A stretch of 64,000 nucleotides of DNA. Origin: Roseburia_C sp031555935 (GTDB lineage: Bacteria; Bacillota; Clostridia; Lachnospirales; Lachnospiraceae). Positions 44,720 to 52,338 of this stretch are shown piece after piece. The position numbers and the translations under genes were made by a program. The DNA lies in contig JAVBTX010000022.1 in assembly GCA_031555935.1 (NCBI GenBank), positions 1 to 64,000 on the forward strand, in the 5' to 3' direction. Every line of letters begins with the position of its first letter. Position 1 is the first letter of the stretch. The notes beneath the pieces were generated by a model. That model did not search any database and was not told the origin of the DNA. It worked only from the letters and a program-made list of their open reading frames with translations.

Positions 44720-46237
44720 TTACAATTTTAAGCTCAAATCTAGCGCAAATTCAGCGTTTTTTGGACTTCGTGAATTATCAGCGCGGCTGTAGTCGATACG
44801 GTCAATGGTGTTTTTGATAAAATCATTTTTATTTTTTGCATCTAATTCACTGTCTTTGATAAAATCAACCAATTCTGTTAGGGTCGCTATTTTTTTTCTA
44901 TAATCAAGTTCACTCTGGATATTGCTTTCAGCATATTCGATAGCATCTTCTGTTTTTTGCCTTTCAGCAGCAAGTGCATCATTTCGCACCTTAAATAATT
45001 CCTTGCTGTATGTTCCGTCTTCTAAAAAGGCGTATAATCTTTCTTGTTTTTCATCCAATAACTTCAAATCGTTTTTTAACCCATCAATAACCGCAGTATT
45101 GACCTTGTTTGAATCGCCCTTGGAATTTATCAACATGAGATTGTACTTGTCAATTTGAGCGTCTAGCGAAGCCACAAGGGCATCCATAACCATTTCGAAT
45201 GTTGCTGATTTGGTATGGCACTTTGTTTGTCCGACACAATGATACCTGGGCTTGCATTCTGAAATGCCTTTGTTATTGTATTCGCGGTAAGTCATCGCTC
45301 GACCGCATGATTTGCAGAAAAATACTCCGGCCAGAGGATTGACAAGTGCATTTTTCTTGGTGACCTTGTTATGAGTTCCAACTTTCTTTACTGCTTTTTC
45401 ATATATTTCTTCGTCAATGATGGCTGGGTGTTTTCCATCAGCAATAATGTAGTCTGTGGCTTTGGGATTCTTTTTTACAATTTCTCCATTTTCATATATT
45501 TTTACAGTCTTGCGGTAGTTCCAGCGAAGTTTCCCAATATAGATAGGATTTAACAATATTTCTCGGATTGTATATGCTGAAAAGTATTCCGCCCTGGGTG
45601 GTTTGACATTCATTTTGTTAAGTTCTTCGGCAACACCGTGCATACTCAGGCCTTCATTTACGAAAGCATTAAAAATAAACCGGACATAATCAGCATTTTC
45701 ATTCGGCTCAAGTGTTGGGTCTTTGCCTATTTTTATTTTCTGGTACCCAAATGGTGCAAAGGTTCCGATATAATTTCCGCGATTTACAGAAGCTTCACGT
45801 CCGCGGTTTAAAATCTTTTTTGTGTACTCCAAGAATTTTTTGCCGCTCATTAATTCCATTTCAAAATAATCCCGGTCAAATTCATTTGTTAAGTCAAAGG
45901 ATTTCATTGGTGTCATAACAAGGGTGGAAGAGTAGCGGAATGCTCTTATAATTCTGCCGCAGTCCTCTAAGTCACCCCTTGTAAGTCGTTGTGGCTCAAT
46001 TACAATTACACCTTCTACTTTGGGTGTTTCTATCATTGAGAGCACCTTTAACATTTCTGGTCTATCGTCAATGGTTTCACCTGATACCACCTCGCGAAAT
46101 ATGAATTCTTCTGAGATTGGCCCATCAAGGTATCTGGCAGCATATTCTTGCAATTGTATTTCGTGCTTGGCAAGCACTTGCTCAACGGTTTGTTCACCGT
46201 CAGCACGAGATTTTCTTAAATACATGACGTAACTCAT
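44720..46237 (-). CDS. Large serine recombinase (SpoIVCA type)
   Basis: This site-specific recombinase would integrate and excise the element. The 505-residue protein has an N-terminal resolvase domain with catalytic Ser10 in MYLRKSRADGE, then ERLTRGDLEDCG-like contacts (here PQRLTRGDLEDCG). A recombinase domain around residues 160-260 contains FGYQKIKIG. A zinc ribbon (FCKSCGRAMTY, then CKPRYHC) and a long coiled coil near 370-440 follow. AGGAGGG precedes the ATG. It lies 9 bases behind the truncated sigK and converges with it, as spoIVCA does with the sigK 5' half in B. subtilis. Mother-cell-specific expression is expected but not proven. Confidence 0.93.
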   Translation of the reverse strand: MSYVMYLRKSRADGEQTVEQVLAKHEIQLQEYAARYLDGPISEEFIFREVVSGETIDDRPEMLKVLSMIETPKVEGVIVIEPQRLTRGDLEDCGRIIRAFRYSSTLVMTPMKSFDLTNEFDRDYFEMELMSGKKFLEYTKKILNRGREASVNRGNYIGTFAPFGYQKIKIGKDPTLEPNENADYVRFIFNAFVNEGLSMHGVAEELNKMNVKPPRAEYFSAYTIREILLNPIYIGKLRWNYRKTVKIYENGEIVKKNPKATDYIIADGKHPAIIDEEIYEKAVKKVGTHNKVTKKNALVNPLAGVFFCKSCGRAMTYREYNNKGISECKPRYHCVGQTKCHTKSATFEMVMDALVASLDAQIDKYNLMLINSKGDSNKVNTAVIDGLKNDLKLLDEKQERLYAFLEDGTYSKELFKVRNDALAAERQKTEDAIEYAESNIQSELDYRKKIATLTELVDFIKDSELDAKNKNDFIKNTIDRIDYSRADNSRSPKNAEFALDLSLKL

Positions 46238-46361
46238 TTTACACCCTCCTATACATTTTATTGTTTTAGGGCATAAAAATGCCCGGCACTTGCAAATATA
46301 CCGGGTTGATGGTAAAATATAGCTTGTCTAGGGCTTATGTACCATTTGGGTATATTTGCTG

Positions 46362-46394
46362 AAAACCGTTCTGTTAGCGCAGGGCGGTTTTTTT
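46362..46394. terminator. Hairpin downstream of the minus-strand lysogeny genes
   Basis: AAAACCG (46362-46368) pairs with CGGTTTT (46385-46391), with an inner CTG/CAG match, and a T7 run on the plus strand. It lies between the recombinase and the small membrane gene. It may end the repressor-immA transcript, since TTTTC also follows the stem on the minus strand. Confidence 0.6.
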
Positions 46395-46411
46395 AATTGG
46401 TTATTTATTTT

Positions 46412-46663
46412 TTATAAGAGCGCTAGGGTCTGAAAGTACGAAGCGACAATAATAATAACCGAAATTGTAACAGAACTAATAGCTATTCCCGCAATGGCCA
46501 ATCCTTTGACGGAATATTTGTTGTTACATCCTATAATTGACAATACTAATGCGAAAACTTCTGCAATAATTCCAAATATAGGAGAAAAACAAGGTATTAT
46601 AAATAACCCCAATAACGCAAAAATAAATCCTAAAAGCCCAAATAATCCACTTTTCTTTTCCAT
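46412..46663 (-). CDS. Small DUF4190-like membrane protein
   Basis: This 83-residue protein has two or three hydrophobic helices (GLLGFIFALLGLFIIP, then IIAEVFALVLSIIG) and a KGLAIAGIAIS segment, like DUF4190 proteins often found beside phage integrases. AAGGAATTAG precedes the ATG. Function is unknown; it could take part in superinfection exclusion. Confidence 0.65.
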   Translation of the reverse strand: MEKKSGLFGLLGFIFALLGLFIIPCFSPIFGIIAEVFALVLSIIGCNNKYSVKGLAIAGIAISSVTISVIIIVASYFQTLALL

Positions 46664-46698
46664 ATCTAATTCCTTCTTTCTTTTGTTTCAGTTCAGAG

Positions 46699-47157
46699 TT
46701 AACAAATTTCAAGAACCCCAAGAGGTTCAAAGTATATCACATAATTGCCTACACTAGCATGTAATCCATATTTCGATTGATAGTGATTTAGTGTTTCAAT
46801 CAAAAATTCTTCTGTCACACCCAAATACTCGGATATTTCAAACTTGTTTCGGCATCCAGCTTTGTAAGCATCCACAATTCCTATTAAACCAATCATTTTG
46901 TCGTAGGCAATAATCCTTGCCTTAAGTTCTTGCTTTCTATTATTAACCTTGTTTTGGTCTAAAATATTACCCACGGTGGTGTAGTAGTGTCCAAGTTCTT
47001 CAGCTAGGACACAAGCCTTTTCCGCGGTATTCATATCTTTTCGAATTGCAATTCGATTTCCTTTGATACGACCATTATTGTATTTTAATGGCTTTTCTTT
47101 TACAATAAGCCCGAGCTTGTCGGATTCACTTAAAAGTAGTTCGTAGTTCAATTTCAT
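46699..47157 (-). CDS. ImmA/IrrE-like metallopeptidase
   Basis: ImmA-type proteases cut phage repressors after DNA damage and so trigger induction. The product (about 153 residues) contains AEKACVLAEELGHYYTTVGN, which is the zinc-binding motif in the EELGH variant common in this family. A helical C-terminal part follows. The adjacent upstream gene is an XRE repressor, the expected substrate. A GGGGTG lies right at the ATG, so translation may begin at 47157 or at the TTG two codons later. Confidence 0.78.
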   Translation of the reverse strand: MKLNYELLLSESDKLGLIVKEKPLKYNNGRIKGNRIAIRKDMNTAEKACVLAEELGHYYTTVGNILDQNKVNNRKQELKARIIAYDKMIGLIGIVDAYKAGCRNKFEISEYLGVTEEFLIETLNHYQSKYGLHASVGNYVIYFEPLGVLEIC

Positions 47158-47201
47158 CACCCCTAATACTATCATACATATATTGTGTCCGTTAAAACGG
47201 A

Positions 47202-47729
47202 CTAGAAATTTTCATCATCCATAATATTGTCATCCGATGTATCAATATTGTCTGGAATATCAATGTCGGTGCGTTCGTGTGCGGCTTCTAGTGCTATTGA
47301 TTGTTCATTGTCCAAATTTTGAATTTTCAAAAGATTTTCAGTATAATCAATAGCTTTCTTTTTGTTTTCATCAGAAAGTGGTGAAAAAGATTCTAACATC
47401 TTCTTTTCAAAATACTGTATATTCCACTTTTGTGCAAAAAGTTTTCGGGATTCTTTTTGCTTTTGGAGCAGTTCTTCGTCTATTCTTTCCATAAGAACAT
47501 CGTATCCCATTAGCCATGCTTCGTTAACATTAAGCGTCATGCCTAATATAGATAGTTTCTTTTGTCCAGGTTCTACTTTGCCTGAAACATACTGGCTTAA
47601 ATCGTTTCTACCAAGTTTCACTCCATATTTTTCACAATATGGTCGTGCAGCTTCCAATATATCTACTTGCTTTAAGTTCCGTTCTTTCATTAATTGTTGA
47701 AGTCTTGCGGAAGTGTTTTCTTTTTTCAT
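47202..47729 (-). CDS. XRE family phage repressor
   Basis: The 175-residue protein has an N-terminal helix-turn-helix (QLMKERNLKQVDILEAA to LGRNDLSQYVSGKVEPGQKK) and an acidic C-terminal region. It is the likely lysogeny repressor, binding the GTTCAA-N5-TTGAAC type operators in the divergent promoter region. The start at 47729 has GGAGG 7 bases upstream. immA lies 44 bases downstream on the same strand. Confidence 0.82.
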   Translation of the reverse strand: MKKENTSARLQQLMKERNLKQVDILEAARPYCEKYGVKLGRNDLSQYVSGKVEPGQKKLSILGMTLNVNEAWLMGYDVLMERIDEELLQKQKESRKLFAQKWNIQYFEKKMLESFSPLSDENKKKAIDYTENLLKIQNLDNEQSIALEAAHERTDIDIPDNIDTSDDNIMDDENF

Positions 47730-47750
47730 ATCGTATCCTCCAATGAGGTT

Positions 47751-47779
47751 ATTATAACGCATCTTGAATGAAAGTTCAA
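47751..47779 (-). promoter_or_regulatory. Repressor promoter
   Basis: On the minus strand TTGAAC (47774-47779) and TATAAT (47751-47756) have a 17-base spacer. The -35 overlaps an inverted repeat CTTGAA-N6-TTCAAG at 47763-47780, so repressor or Cro binding could tune it. Confidence 0.65.
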
Positions 47780-47796
47780 GTGATTAATGATAAAGT

Positions 47797-47813
47797 ATTC
47801 AAAAAAGTTGAAC
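47797..47813. promoter_or_regulatory. Phage operator O1
   Basis: ATTCAA-AAAAG-TTGAAC, a 17-base inverted repeat between the two divergent promoters and just upstream of the rightward -35. Confidence 0.6.
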
Positions 47814-47821
47814 AAAAACTA

Positions 47822-47850
47822 TTGACATGCAGCGTACGATATGATAAATT
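47822..47850 (+). promoter_or_regulatory. Rightward early promoter
   Basis: TTGACA at 47822-47827, 17-base spacer, TAAATT at 47845-47850. It is flanked by operators O1 and O2 and would drive the Cro-like gene and the early phage operon. Confidence 0.6.
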
Positions 47851-47856
47851 AAATGT

Positions 47857-47873
47857 GTTCAAAGAAATTGAGC
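47857..47873. promoter_or_regulatory. Phage operator O2
   Basis: GTTCAA-AGAAA-TTGAGC, with the same half sites and 5-base spacing as O1 and O3. It lies at the expected transcription start of the rightward promoter. Confidence 0.6.
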
Positions 47874-47893
47874 AGAAGGAAGGAGGAAAAAAA

Positions 47894-48118
47894 TTGTCAT
47901 ATGACTATCGGAAATTGTCCGGAAGGATTACCGAAAAATTTGGGACACAATCAAACTTTGCAAATGCTATGGGTCTTTCAGAACGCAGTATATCATTGAA
48001 ATTAAATAATAAAGTAGGGTTTAAACAGCCCGAAATATCTAAGGCATGTTCGTTACTTGAAATTGCAAGAGAACAAATCAATGAATATTTTTTTAAAGAA
48101 AATGTTCAATCAAATTGA
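47894..48118 (+). CDS. Cro-like DUF739 helix-turn-helix protein
   Basis: The 74-residue protein reads SYDYRKLSGRITEKFGTQ, then FANAMGLSERSISLKLNN and EISKACSLL, the DUF739 phage regulator pattern. The TTG at 47894 has a perfect AAGGAGG upstream; the longer frame from 47768 overlaps the promoter and operators and is not credible. It is the first rightward gene opposite the repressor and probably acts like Cro. Confidence 0.8.
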   Translation: MSYDYRKLSGRITEKFGTQSNFANAMGLSERSISLKLNNKVGFKQPEISKACSLLEIAREQINEYFFKENVQSN

Positions 48119-48120
48119 GC
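48104..48120. promoter_or_regulatory. Phage operator O3
   Basis: GTTCAA-TCAAA-TTGAGC, overlapping the end of the Cro-like gene and lying just before the Rha-type gene. It shares its arms with O2. Confidence 0.5.
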
Positions 48121-48135
48121 GCAAAAAGGAGAACA

Positions 48136-48792
48136 ATGAACGAATTAGTTTTTCTGCGTGGGAACGATGCATTTACAGATAGTTTAGTTATTGCATCGGG
48201 AACAGCAAATAAACATGAATCAGTCCAAAGAAGAATAAGAGACTACGAGAAAGAGATTGGAACACTTGGAAAGCTCGGATTTGAAATCCGACCTATGCCG
48301 AGTGGGCAGGAACAGAAAATTTACAAATTAAACGAACAGCAAGCGACGTTTCTTATCACATTGCTTAAGAATACACCCATTGTTGTTCAATTTAAACTTG
48401 AATTGGTACGTCAGTTCTACCAAATGCGCCAGTTTATTTTTGAACGACAAACCCAATCATGGATTGAAACACGAAAGGCCGGAAAATTGACACGCAAGAC
48501 AGAAACAGACACTATCCAAAAGCTAGTGAAATATGCAAAAGAACAAGGTAGCACACATGCAGACAAGCTTTATATGACATATTCCAAGCTTGCAAACAAA
48601 ATGGTTGGCATCTCAAAGAGAGATGAGGCAACTGTTATACAGCTTAACAATTTGTCGTTGATGGAAAATATCATATTACATGAAATTAATACTGGTATCT
48701 TAATGGGAAAACATTATAAAGAAATATACCAAGAGTGTAAAAGACGATTAGAGGTTGTAAAGAATCTGGCTTATTTGGAGGATTCTGCATAG
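48136..48792 (+). CDS. Rha-type phage regulatory protein (antirepressor-like)
   Basis: The 218-residue protein has an N-terminal Rha-like domain: FTDSLVIASGTANKHESVQR, then IRDYEKEIGTLGKLGF and KIYKLNEQQATFLITLLKNT. Such proteins contact DNA in a KilA-N/Rha manner and act as antirepressors or early regulators. The C-terminal half is charged and helical. AAGGAG lies 5 bases before the ATG. The operator O3 lies immediately upstream. Confidence 0.75.
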   Translation: MNELVFLRGNDAFTDSLVIASGTANKHESVQRRIRDYEKEIGTLGKLGFEIRPMPSGQEQKIYKLNEQQATFLITLLKNTPIVVQFKLELVRQFYQMRQFIFERQTQSWIETRKAGKLTRKTETDTIQKLVKYAKEQGSTHADKLYMTYSKLANKMVGISKRDEATVIQLNNLSLMENIILHEINTGILMGKHYKEIYQECKRRLEVVKNLAYLEDSA

Positions 48793-48893
48793 TGAAAGAT
48801 GCTAGCAGATTAACTATGATACAGAGAGCACCAGAAGGGCAGATTGTTTCTGTACGGATTTCTGAAAAACGTGGGGTACTTGCCGCTTGTTAA
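48792..48893 (+). CDS. Possible 33-residue small protein
   Basis: A GTG at 48792 follows GGAGG at about 10 bases and opens a 33-codon frame containing IQRAPEGQIVSVRISEKRG. It starts one base before the previous stop ends. Nothing is recognised; it may be spurious. Confidence 0.3.
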   Translation: MKDASRLTMIQRAPEGQIVSVRISEKRGVLAAC

Positions 48894-48959
48894 AAATTGC
48901 AACGAAAGAAGTACAACCAGCACAGCATAACATTATAAGAGAGAAACGGAGGGCTACAT

Positions 48960-49169
48960 ATGGCAGATACTTATTATCCACCAGTAACAATGGTTGTCGA
49001 AACGAGAGGTGGACCAGTAACCGTAAATGTATATAAACCAATTTTAACAGATGAGGAACGTGCAAAGCGGTTAGAAAACTTAAGACCAGCCGCAACCAGA
49101 TTGGCATTAGCGGCAGAAGCAACCGGAAGATATAAGTTAAGATGCCTTGAAGAAGAAGAACCGGAGTAA
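48960..49169 (+). CDS. Small prophage protein of unknown function
   Basis: The 69-residue protein starts MADTYYPPVTMVVETRGG and has a charged helical C-terminal half (LTDEERAKRLENLRPAATRL). GGAGGG 7 bases before the ATG supports translation. Not recognised; short conserved phage proteins of this style lie between regulator and replication genes. Confidence 0.55.
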   Translation: MADTYYPPVTMVVETRGGPVTVNVYKPILTDEERAKRLENLRPAATRLALAAEATGRYKLRCLEEEEPE

Positions 49170-49228
49170 TCCGGTCAGAGAGGACAAGCCATGTTAACTA
49201 GTGGAATCAAATGGAAGGAGGGAAGAGA

Positions 49229-49429
49229 GTGAAAGAAAGTCTTGAAAAGAGAGTAATAGAAATTTTTGAAAATCGCTTCATTGGATTTGAGAGCCCATCA
49301 GAGGACGCGCGGCTGATTGTCTCTGTCATAAAATCATTGGTAGATGACAGAGACGCAATAACTGTCAACCGTGCGATGTCTGTACTTGAGGATGCAAGAA
49401 AAATTATTCCTTACATTACTATGATTTGA
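49229..49429 (+). CDS. Small prophage protein of unknown function
   Basis: A GTG start at 49229 has GGAGGG 6 bases upstream and gives 66 residues, mostly helical and charged (ARLIVSVIKSLVDDRDAI). An in-frame ATG at 49211 would include the ribosome binding site and is less likely. Function unknown. Confidence 0.5.
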   Translation: MKESLEKRVIEIFENRFIGFESPSEDARLIVSVIKSLVDDRDAITVNRAMSVLEDARKIIPYITMI

Positions 49430-49432
49430 TTG

Positions 49433-49636
49433 CTATTTCAAAACACGCGCGTGAGCCTTTGGCGTTTTTTCATCAAATACTTTTTTTGCCTCACGATAGG
49501 CTTCGTAATATTTTTCGGCCATATCCTTGGCGTAACCTTTGGAATCAGAAATATTAACATACTCAGGCATGTTAGATGAAATATAAGCCCTGGCGGTTTC
49601 CATAGCAATTTCATGGCAAGCTAAATTTTTATCCAT
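49433..49636 (-). CDS. Small minus-strand prophage protein
   Basis: This 67-residue gene runs against the early operon. It starts MDKNLACHEIAMETARAYIS and is helical with a basic tail (EKTPKAHARVLK). GGGAGG lies before the ATG on the minus strand. The reverse orientation and strong ribosome binding site suggest separate, perhaps lysogenic, expression. Function unknown. Confidence 0.55.
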   Translation of the reverse strand: MDKNLACHEIAMETARAYISSNMPEYVNISDSKGYAKDMAEKYYEAYREAKKVFDEKTPKAHARVLK

Positions 49637-49740
49637 AACCATCCTCCCTTCTTATGTACTTAGCTACCACTAATAGCTTGTACACCAATTATAAGAGAAA
49701 AGGGGAAAAATGGCAAATAAAGGAAAGGAGAGTGAACAGT

Positions 49741-49998
49741 ATGGAATACTGTATTGAATATGAAAATGGAAAATGTCATAATTCCGCGAACGGTCGTGCT
49801 GACTTGTTGGATTGGTTAAAGATTTTAAAAGACGAAACCATCACAGACATAGTAAAAGTTTTCAAAAGTGGTGCTACGGATTCTGTAATTGACAAGTATC
49901 GAAAATATATCAATGAAGGAGGACAGAAACAAAGTGAAAGCAGCGGATTATTACATAAAAGAAATCACAAGCCGAACAAAAGCAATGAGCGGTGGTGA
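49741..49998 (+). CDS. Small prophage protein of unknown function
   Basis: The start at 49741 has AAGGAGAG 8 bases upstream. The 85-residue protein begins MEYCIEYENGKCHNSANGRA and is hydrophilic. Its end overlaps the next small frame by 65 bases. Not recognised. Confidence 0.5.
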   Translation: MEYCIEYENGKCHNSANGRADLLDWLKILKDETITDIVKVFKSGATDSVIDKYRKYINEGGQKQSESSGLLHKRNHKPNKSNERW

Positions 49999-50095
49999 TG
50001 AACGATTTTTACAACAGATTTACACCATGATGAAACGTCATGCAGACAAAAAAATAGCACCGGAAACTTTGGCGAGTAGCGGCACTATTTATTAG
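49934..50095 (+). CDS. Small prophage protein overlapping its upstream neighbour
   Basis: A GTG at 49934, 11 bases after GGAGG, starts a 53-residue helical protein (KAADYYIKEITSRTKAMSGG, then FLQQIYTMMKRHADKK). It overlaps the preceding gene in another frame. The composition looks like a genuine phage protein, but the overlap lowers confidence. Confidence 0.45.
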   Translation: MKAADYYIKEITSRTKAMSGGDERFLQQIYTMMKRHADKKIAPETLASSGTIY

Positions 50096-50160
50096 GCAGA
50101 AATATAACTATTTCTATGCCTATTCTAACACAGATTTAGAGATTTGGGAAGGTGGTATTT

Positions 50161-50367
50161 ATGCAGTATAGACCATGCCCTGATTGCGGGGCAAATTTAG
50201 ACTTCGGTGAGAACTGCGACTGTCAAGATATTAAACAAAAGCAACTAAGATATTATGAATCCGCTCTATACGTTGGTGAGGGCGGACAGATGGAAATAGG
50301 AGGATTACATAGTGGAAAAGCCTTTAATGAAAGAGGTAGAGATAGAAAACATGCGTTGCGTTCTTGA
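50161..50367 (+). CDS. Small zinc-ribbon prophage protein
   Basis: The 68-residue protein starts MQYRPCPDCGANLDFGENCD with four cysteines (CPDCG and CDC) that can form a zinc knuckle. AAGGTGG precedes the ATG at 50161. The second half overlaps the next gene. A hairpin at 50093-50122 lies just upstream. Function unknown. Confidence 0.5.
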   Translation: MQYRPCPDCGANLDFGENCDCQDIKQKQLRYYESALYVGEGGQMEIGGLHSGKAFNERGRDRKHALRS

Positions 50368-50545
50368 CATGGTTGAGGTATTTGCCAGAAAGGTTCTAGG
50401 GTTAGATGTCCATATTGCTGTCAGCGGTGAGGATTCAAGCGTTTCAGCAAAAATGGAAAACGGTGATACATTTCGGGTTTATAGGTCGCTACGGTATGAA
50501 TCAGAACACTGTAGTTATGAGCGGGCGGGTGATTCTGATGCTTGA
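50312..50545 (+). CDS. Small prophage protein of unknown function
   Basis: A GTG start with AGGAGG 7 bases upstream gives 77 residues (KEVEIENMRCVLDMVEVFAR, then SVSAKMENGDTFRVYRSLRY). The mixed beta pattern is unlike known families. It overlaps both neighbours in other frames. Confidence 0.5.
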   Translation: MEKPLMKEVEIENMRCVLDMVEVFARKVLGLDVHIAVSGEDSSVSAKMENGDTFRVYRSLRYESEHCSYERAGDSDA

Positions 50546-50726
50546 TGTACCAGATAACTATGATAGATTTATGGACCATGACCACCAGCAACACAGTTGG
50601 TTGATTAAAAGACCTATATGTACCTATTGCAAAGAGCCAATTCAAGATGAAAGCTATCATCAGATAAATGGTGAAAACGTGTGTCATAGCTGTTTGGGTG
50701 ACATGGTTGTATATGTGGAGGAATAA
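50538..50726 (+). CDS. Small zinc-ribbon prophage protein
   Basis: The 62-residue product starts MLDVPDNYDRFMDHDHQQHS and has two cysteine pairs, CTYCKEPI and CHSC, which should bind one zinc. Such small treble-clef proteins are common in Firmicute phages. It overlaps the previous gene by 8 bases. Confidence 0.5.
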   Translation: MLDVPDNYDRFMDHDHQQHSWLIKRPICTYCKEPIQDESYHQINGENVCHSCLGDMVVYVEE

Positions 50727-50728
50727 GA

Positions 50729-51418
50729 ATGGATTCAGGATATTTAAGAGCAAGTGAAATAAGTTGCCGTGTTCAGCAGATAGCAAAAAACGGATTATCA
50801 CTTTTATTATATGTGACTTCCAGAGACGGACAAAGACGGCTAGACGAAAAGTACGGACCTCTCGGATGGCAAGATAAATATGAGGTCATTGACGGTGAAT
50901 TATACTGCTCAATATCTGCGTGGGATAAAGAAAATAAGCAGTGGGTGAGCAAAGAGGATGTAGGAACCGCTTCGTATACCGCAAAGGAAAAAGGGCGGGC
51001 ATCTGACGCATTTAAAAGAGCATGTGTTAAACACGGAATAGGTCGGGAATTATACTCTGCACCTTATATACGGATTCCAGCAAGTCAATGTAATATTACT
51101 GAAAAAGACGGAAAGTTCAAGACTTATGATAAATTCTATGTTAATCACATTACATACACGCAAGATGGCGGCATTGATGAGTTGGAAATTATTGACGGTG
51201 ACATGAATATTGTTTTCAAAAAGTATCCATGTGACAAGATTGATGAAGTCAAGCTTAAAGTTCTTAAGGACAAAATGAAAGCGGCAGGAGTAGAGGCAGA
51301 ACAAATAATAGACCTTTTCCATGTAAATGTTTTGCAGGCCCTTACAACAGAACAGTGGGTGAAGTGTATAAGCAAGTTGGACAAGACCATTGAATCACAC
51401 AAGGGGGCCGATGACTAA
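50729..51418 (+). CDS. Rad52/Sak-like single-strand annealing protein
   Basis: The 229-residue protein resembles phage Rad52-type annealing proteins. It has LGWQDKYEVIDGELYCSISA and the signature segment GTASYTAKEKGRASDAFKRA followed by CVKHGIGRELYSAP. These proteins anneal complementary single strands during phage replication and recombination. It starts 3 bases after the previous gene and overlaps the next start by one base. Together with NinB-like, HNH and RusA genes it forms a recombination module. Confidence 0.8.
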   Translation: MDSGYLRASEISCRVQQIAKNGLSLLLYVTSRDGQRRLDEKYGPLGWQDKYEVIDGELYCSISAWDKENKQWVSKEDVGTASYTAKEKGRASDAFKRACVKHGIGRELYSAPYIRIPASQCNITEKDGKFKTYDKFYVNHITYTQDGGIDELEIIDGDMNIVFKKYPCDKIDEVKLKVLKDKMKAAGVEAEQIIDLFHVNVLQALTTEQWVKCISKLDKTIESHKGADD

Positions 51419-51957
51419 TGGAGTTCAGAGCGCAGAAGGCAAATATATCCTATGACATTATAACTGATAGACACACTATTAATTTTACAACAAGTAGTAA
51501 GTCGGTTGTCGAATCGTTTATGAAATTAAAGGATAGTAATGATATCCGAGTAACTGCTGTTAGATGGAGAAATAGGAGAAGCATAGACGCAAATAATTAT
51601 ATGTGGCTACTTTTGTCGGAATTGGCCCCAGTATTAAATACCACAAAAGATGATTTGTATCTTGTTGAATTACAGAAATATGGAACATTTATGTATCTAC
51701 CAGGAACAGATGATGATATTGAAATGTTAAAAAAGGTATTCCGCATCGTTATTAAACGTGGTGACACCATTCTTACTACTCCAAGCGGAAAACAAATGAA
51801 GATGCACCAATTACAATGCTATAAAGGTTCGAGTTTGTATGACACCTTAGAAATGAGTAGGTTAATTGATGGTGTGGTGGAGGATGCAAAGGCTGAGGGT
51901 ATAGACACATTAACAACGGACGAATTAAGGGAAATGAAAGAGCGGTGGGGTGTATGA
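51418..51957 (+). CDS. NinB/Orf-like recombination protein
   Basis: The 179-residue protein has a beta-rich N-terminal region and the phrase NRRSIDANNYMWLLLSELAP followed by NTTKDDLYLVELQKYGTF, as in phage NinB (lambda Orf) proteins that aid annealing or recombination. It follows the Rad52-like gene without a gap. Family assignment is from pattern recall. Confidence 0.6.
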   Translation: MEFRAQKANISYDIITDRHTINFTTSSKSVVESFMKLKDSNDIRVTAVRWRNRRSIDANNYMWLLLSELAPVLNTTKDDLYLVELQKYGTFMYLPGTDDDIEMLKKVFRIVIKRGDTILTTPSGKQMKMHQLQCYKGSSLYDTLEMSRLIDGVVEDAKAEGIDTLTTDELREMKERWGV

Positions 51958-52244
51958 AGCGGTTATGGAGCGTATTCACCGATGATATGGATAGCTGCTA
52001 TTTTACCGGCAGCCCTTACGTGGAGCGGCATCATATATTTGGCAACTCTAGGAAAAAAGCAAGTGAAAAATACGGCTTTGTTATTCCGCTGAGATATGAC
52101 CTACATCCGAACGGAGCACGCGCAGACCGCTCCAAAGCGAAAGAAATTGACACAAAGTTAAAACGTATGGCGCAAGAATATTTCGAAGCCAATCATGGCA
52201 CTAGAGAAGAATTTAGAGCAATATTTGGACGGTCATATTTATAA
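51954..52244 (+). CDS. HNH-like phage protein (DUF968 type)
   Basis: The 96-residue protein contains DSCYFTGSPYVERHHIFGNS followed by a His near residue 50 in YDLHPNGA, resembling a one-metal HNH-like fold seen in phage proteins beside recombination genes. Nuclease activity is not certain. Its ATG overlaps the previous stop by four bases, so it is coupled. Confidence 0.6.
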   Translation: MKRLWSVFTDDMDSCYFTGSPYVERHHIFGNSRKKASEKYGFVIPLRYDLHPNGARADRSKAKEIDTKLKRMAQEYFEANHGTREEFRAIFGRSYL

Positions 52245-52304
52245 GGTTCATGCGGATTTTATCCGTTGATATATCACAAAGTTACTATTAAAAGCCAGAT
52301 TGTT

Positions 52305-52326
52305 CCTCCGGTGCTACAGCCGGAGG
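52305..52326 (+). promoter_or_regulatory. Hairpin with CCTCC/GGAGG stem before the Rha/ORF6C gene
   Basis: CCTCCGG at 52305-52311 is a perfect inverted repeat of CCGGAGG at 52320-52326 with an 8-base loop. The right arm contains a ribosome-binding-like GGAGG 12 bases before the ATG at 52339. It could hide this site and limit translation. Confidence 0.45.
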
Positions 52327-52338
52327 GGAAAGGAAAGT

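Noticed and set aside
47768..47893. N-terminal extension of the Cro-like gene to the ATG at 47768
   Set aside because: It would run through the rightward promoter and two operators; the TTG at 47894 has a perfect ribosome site and matches the family start.
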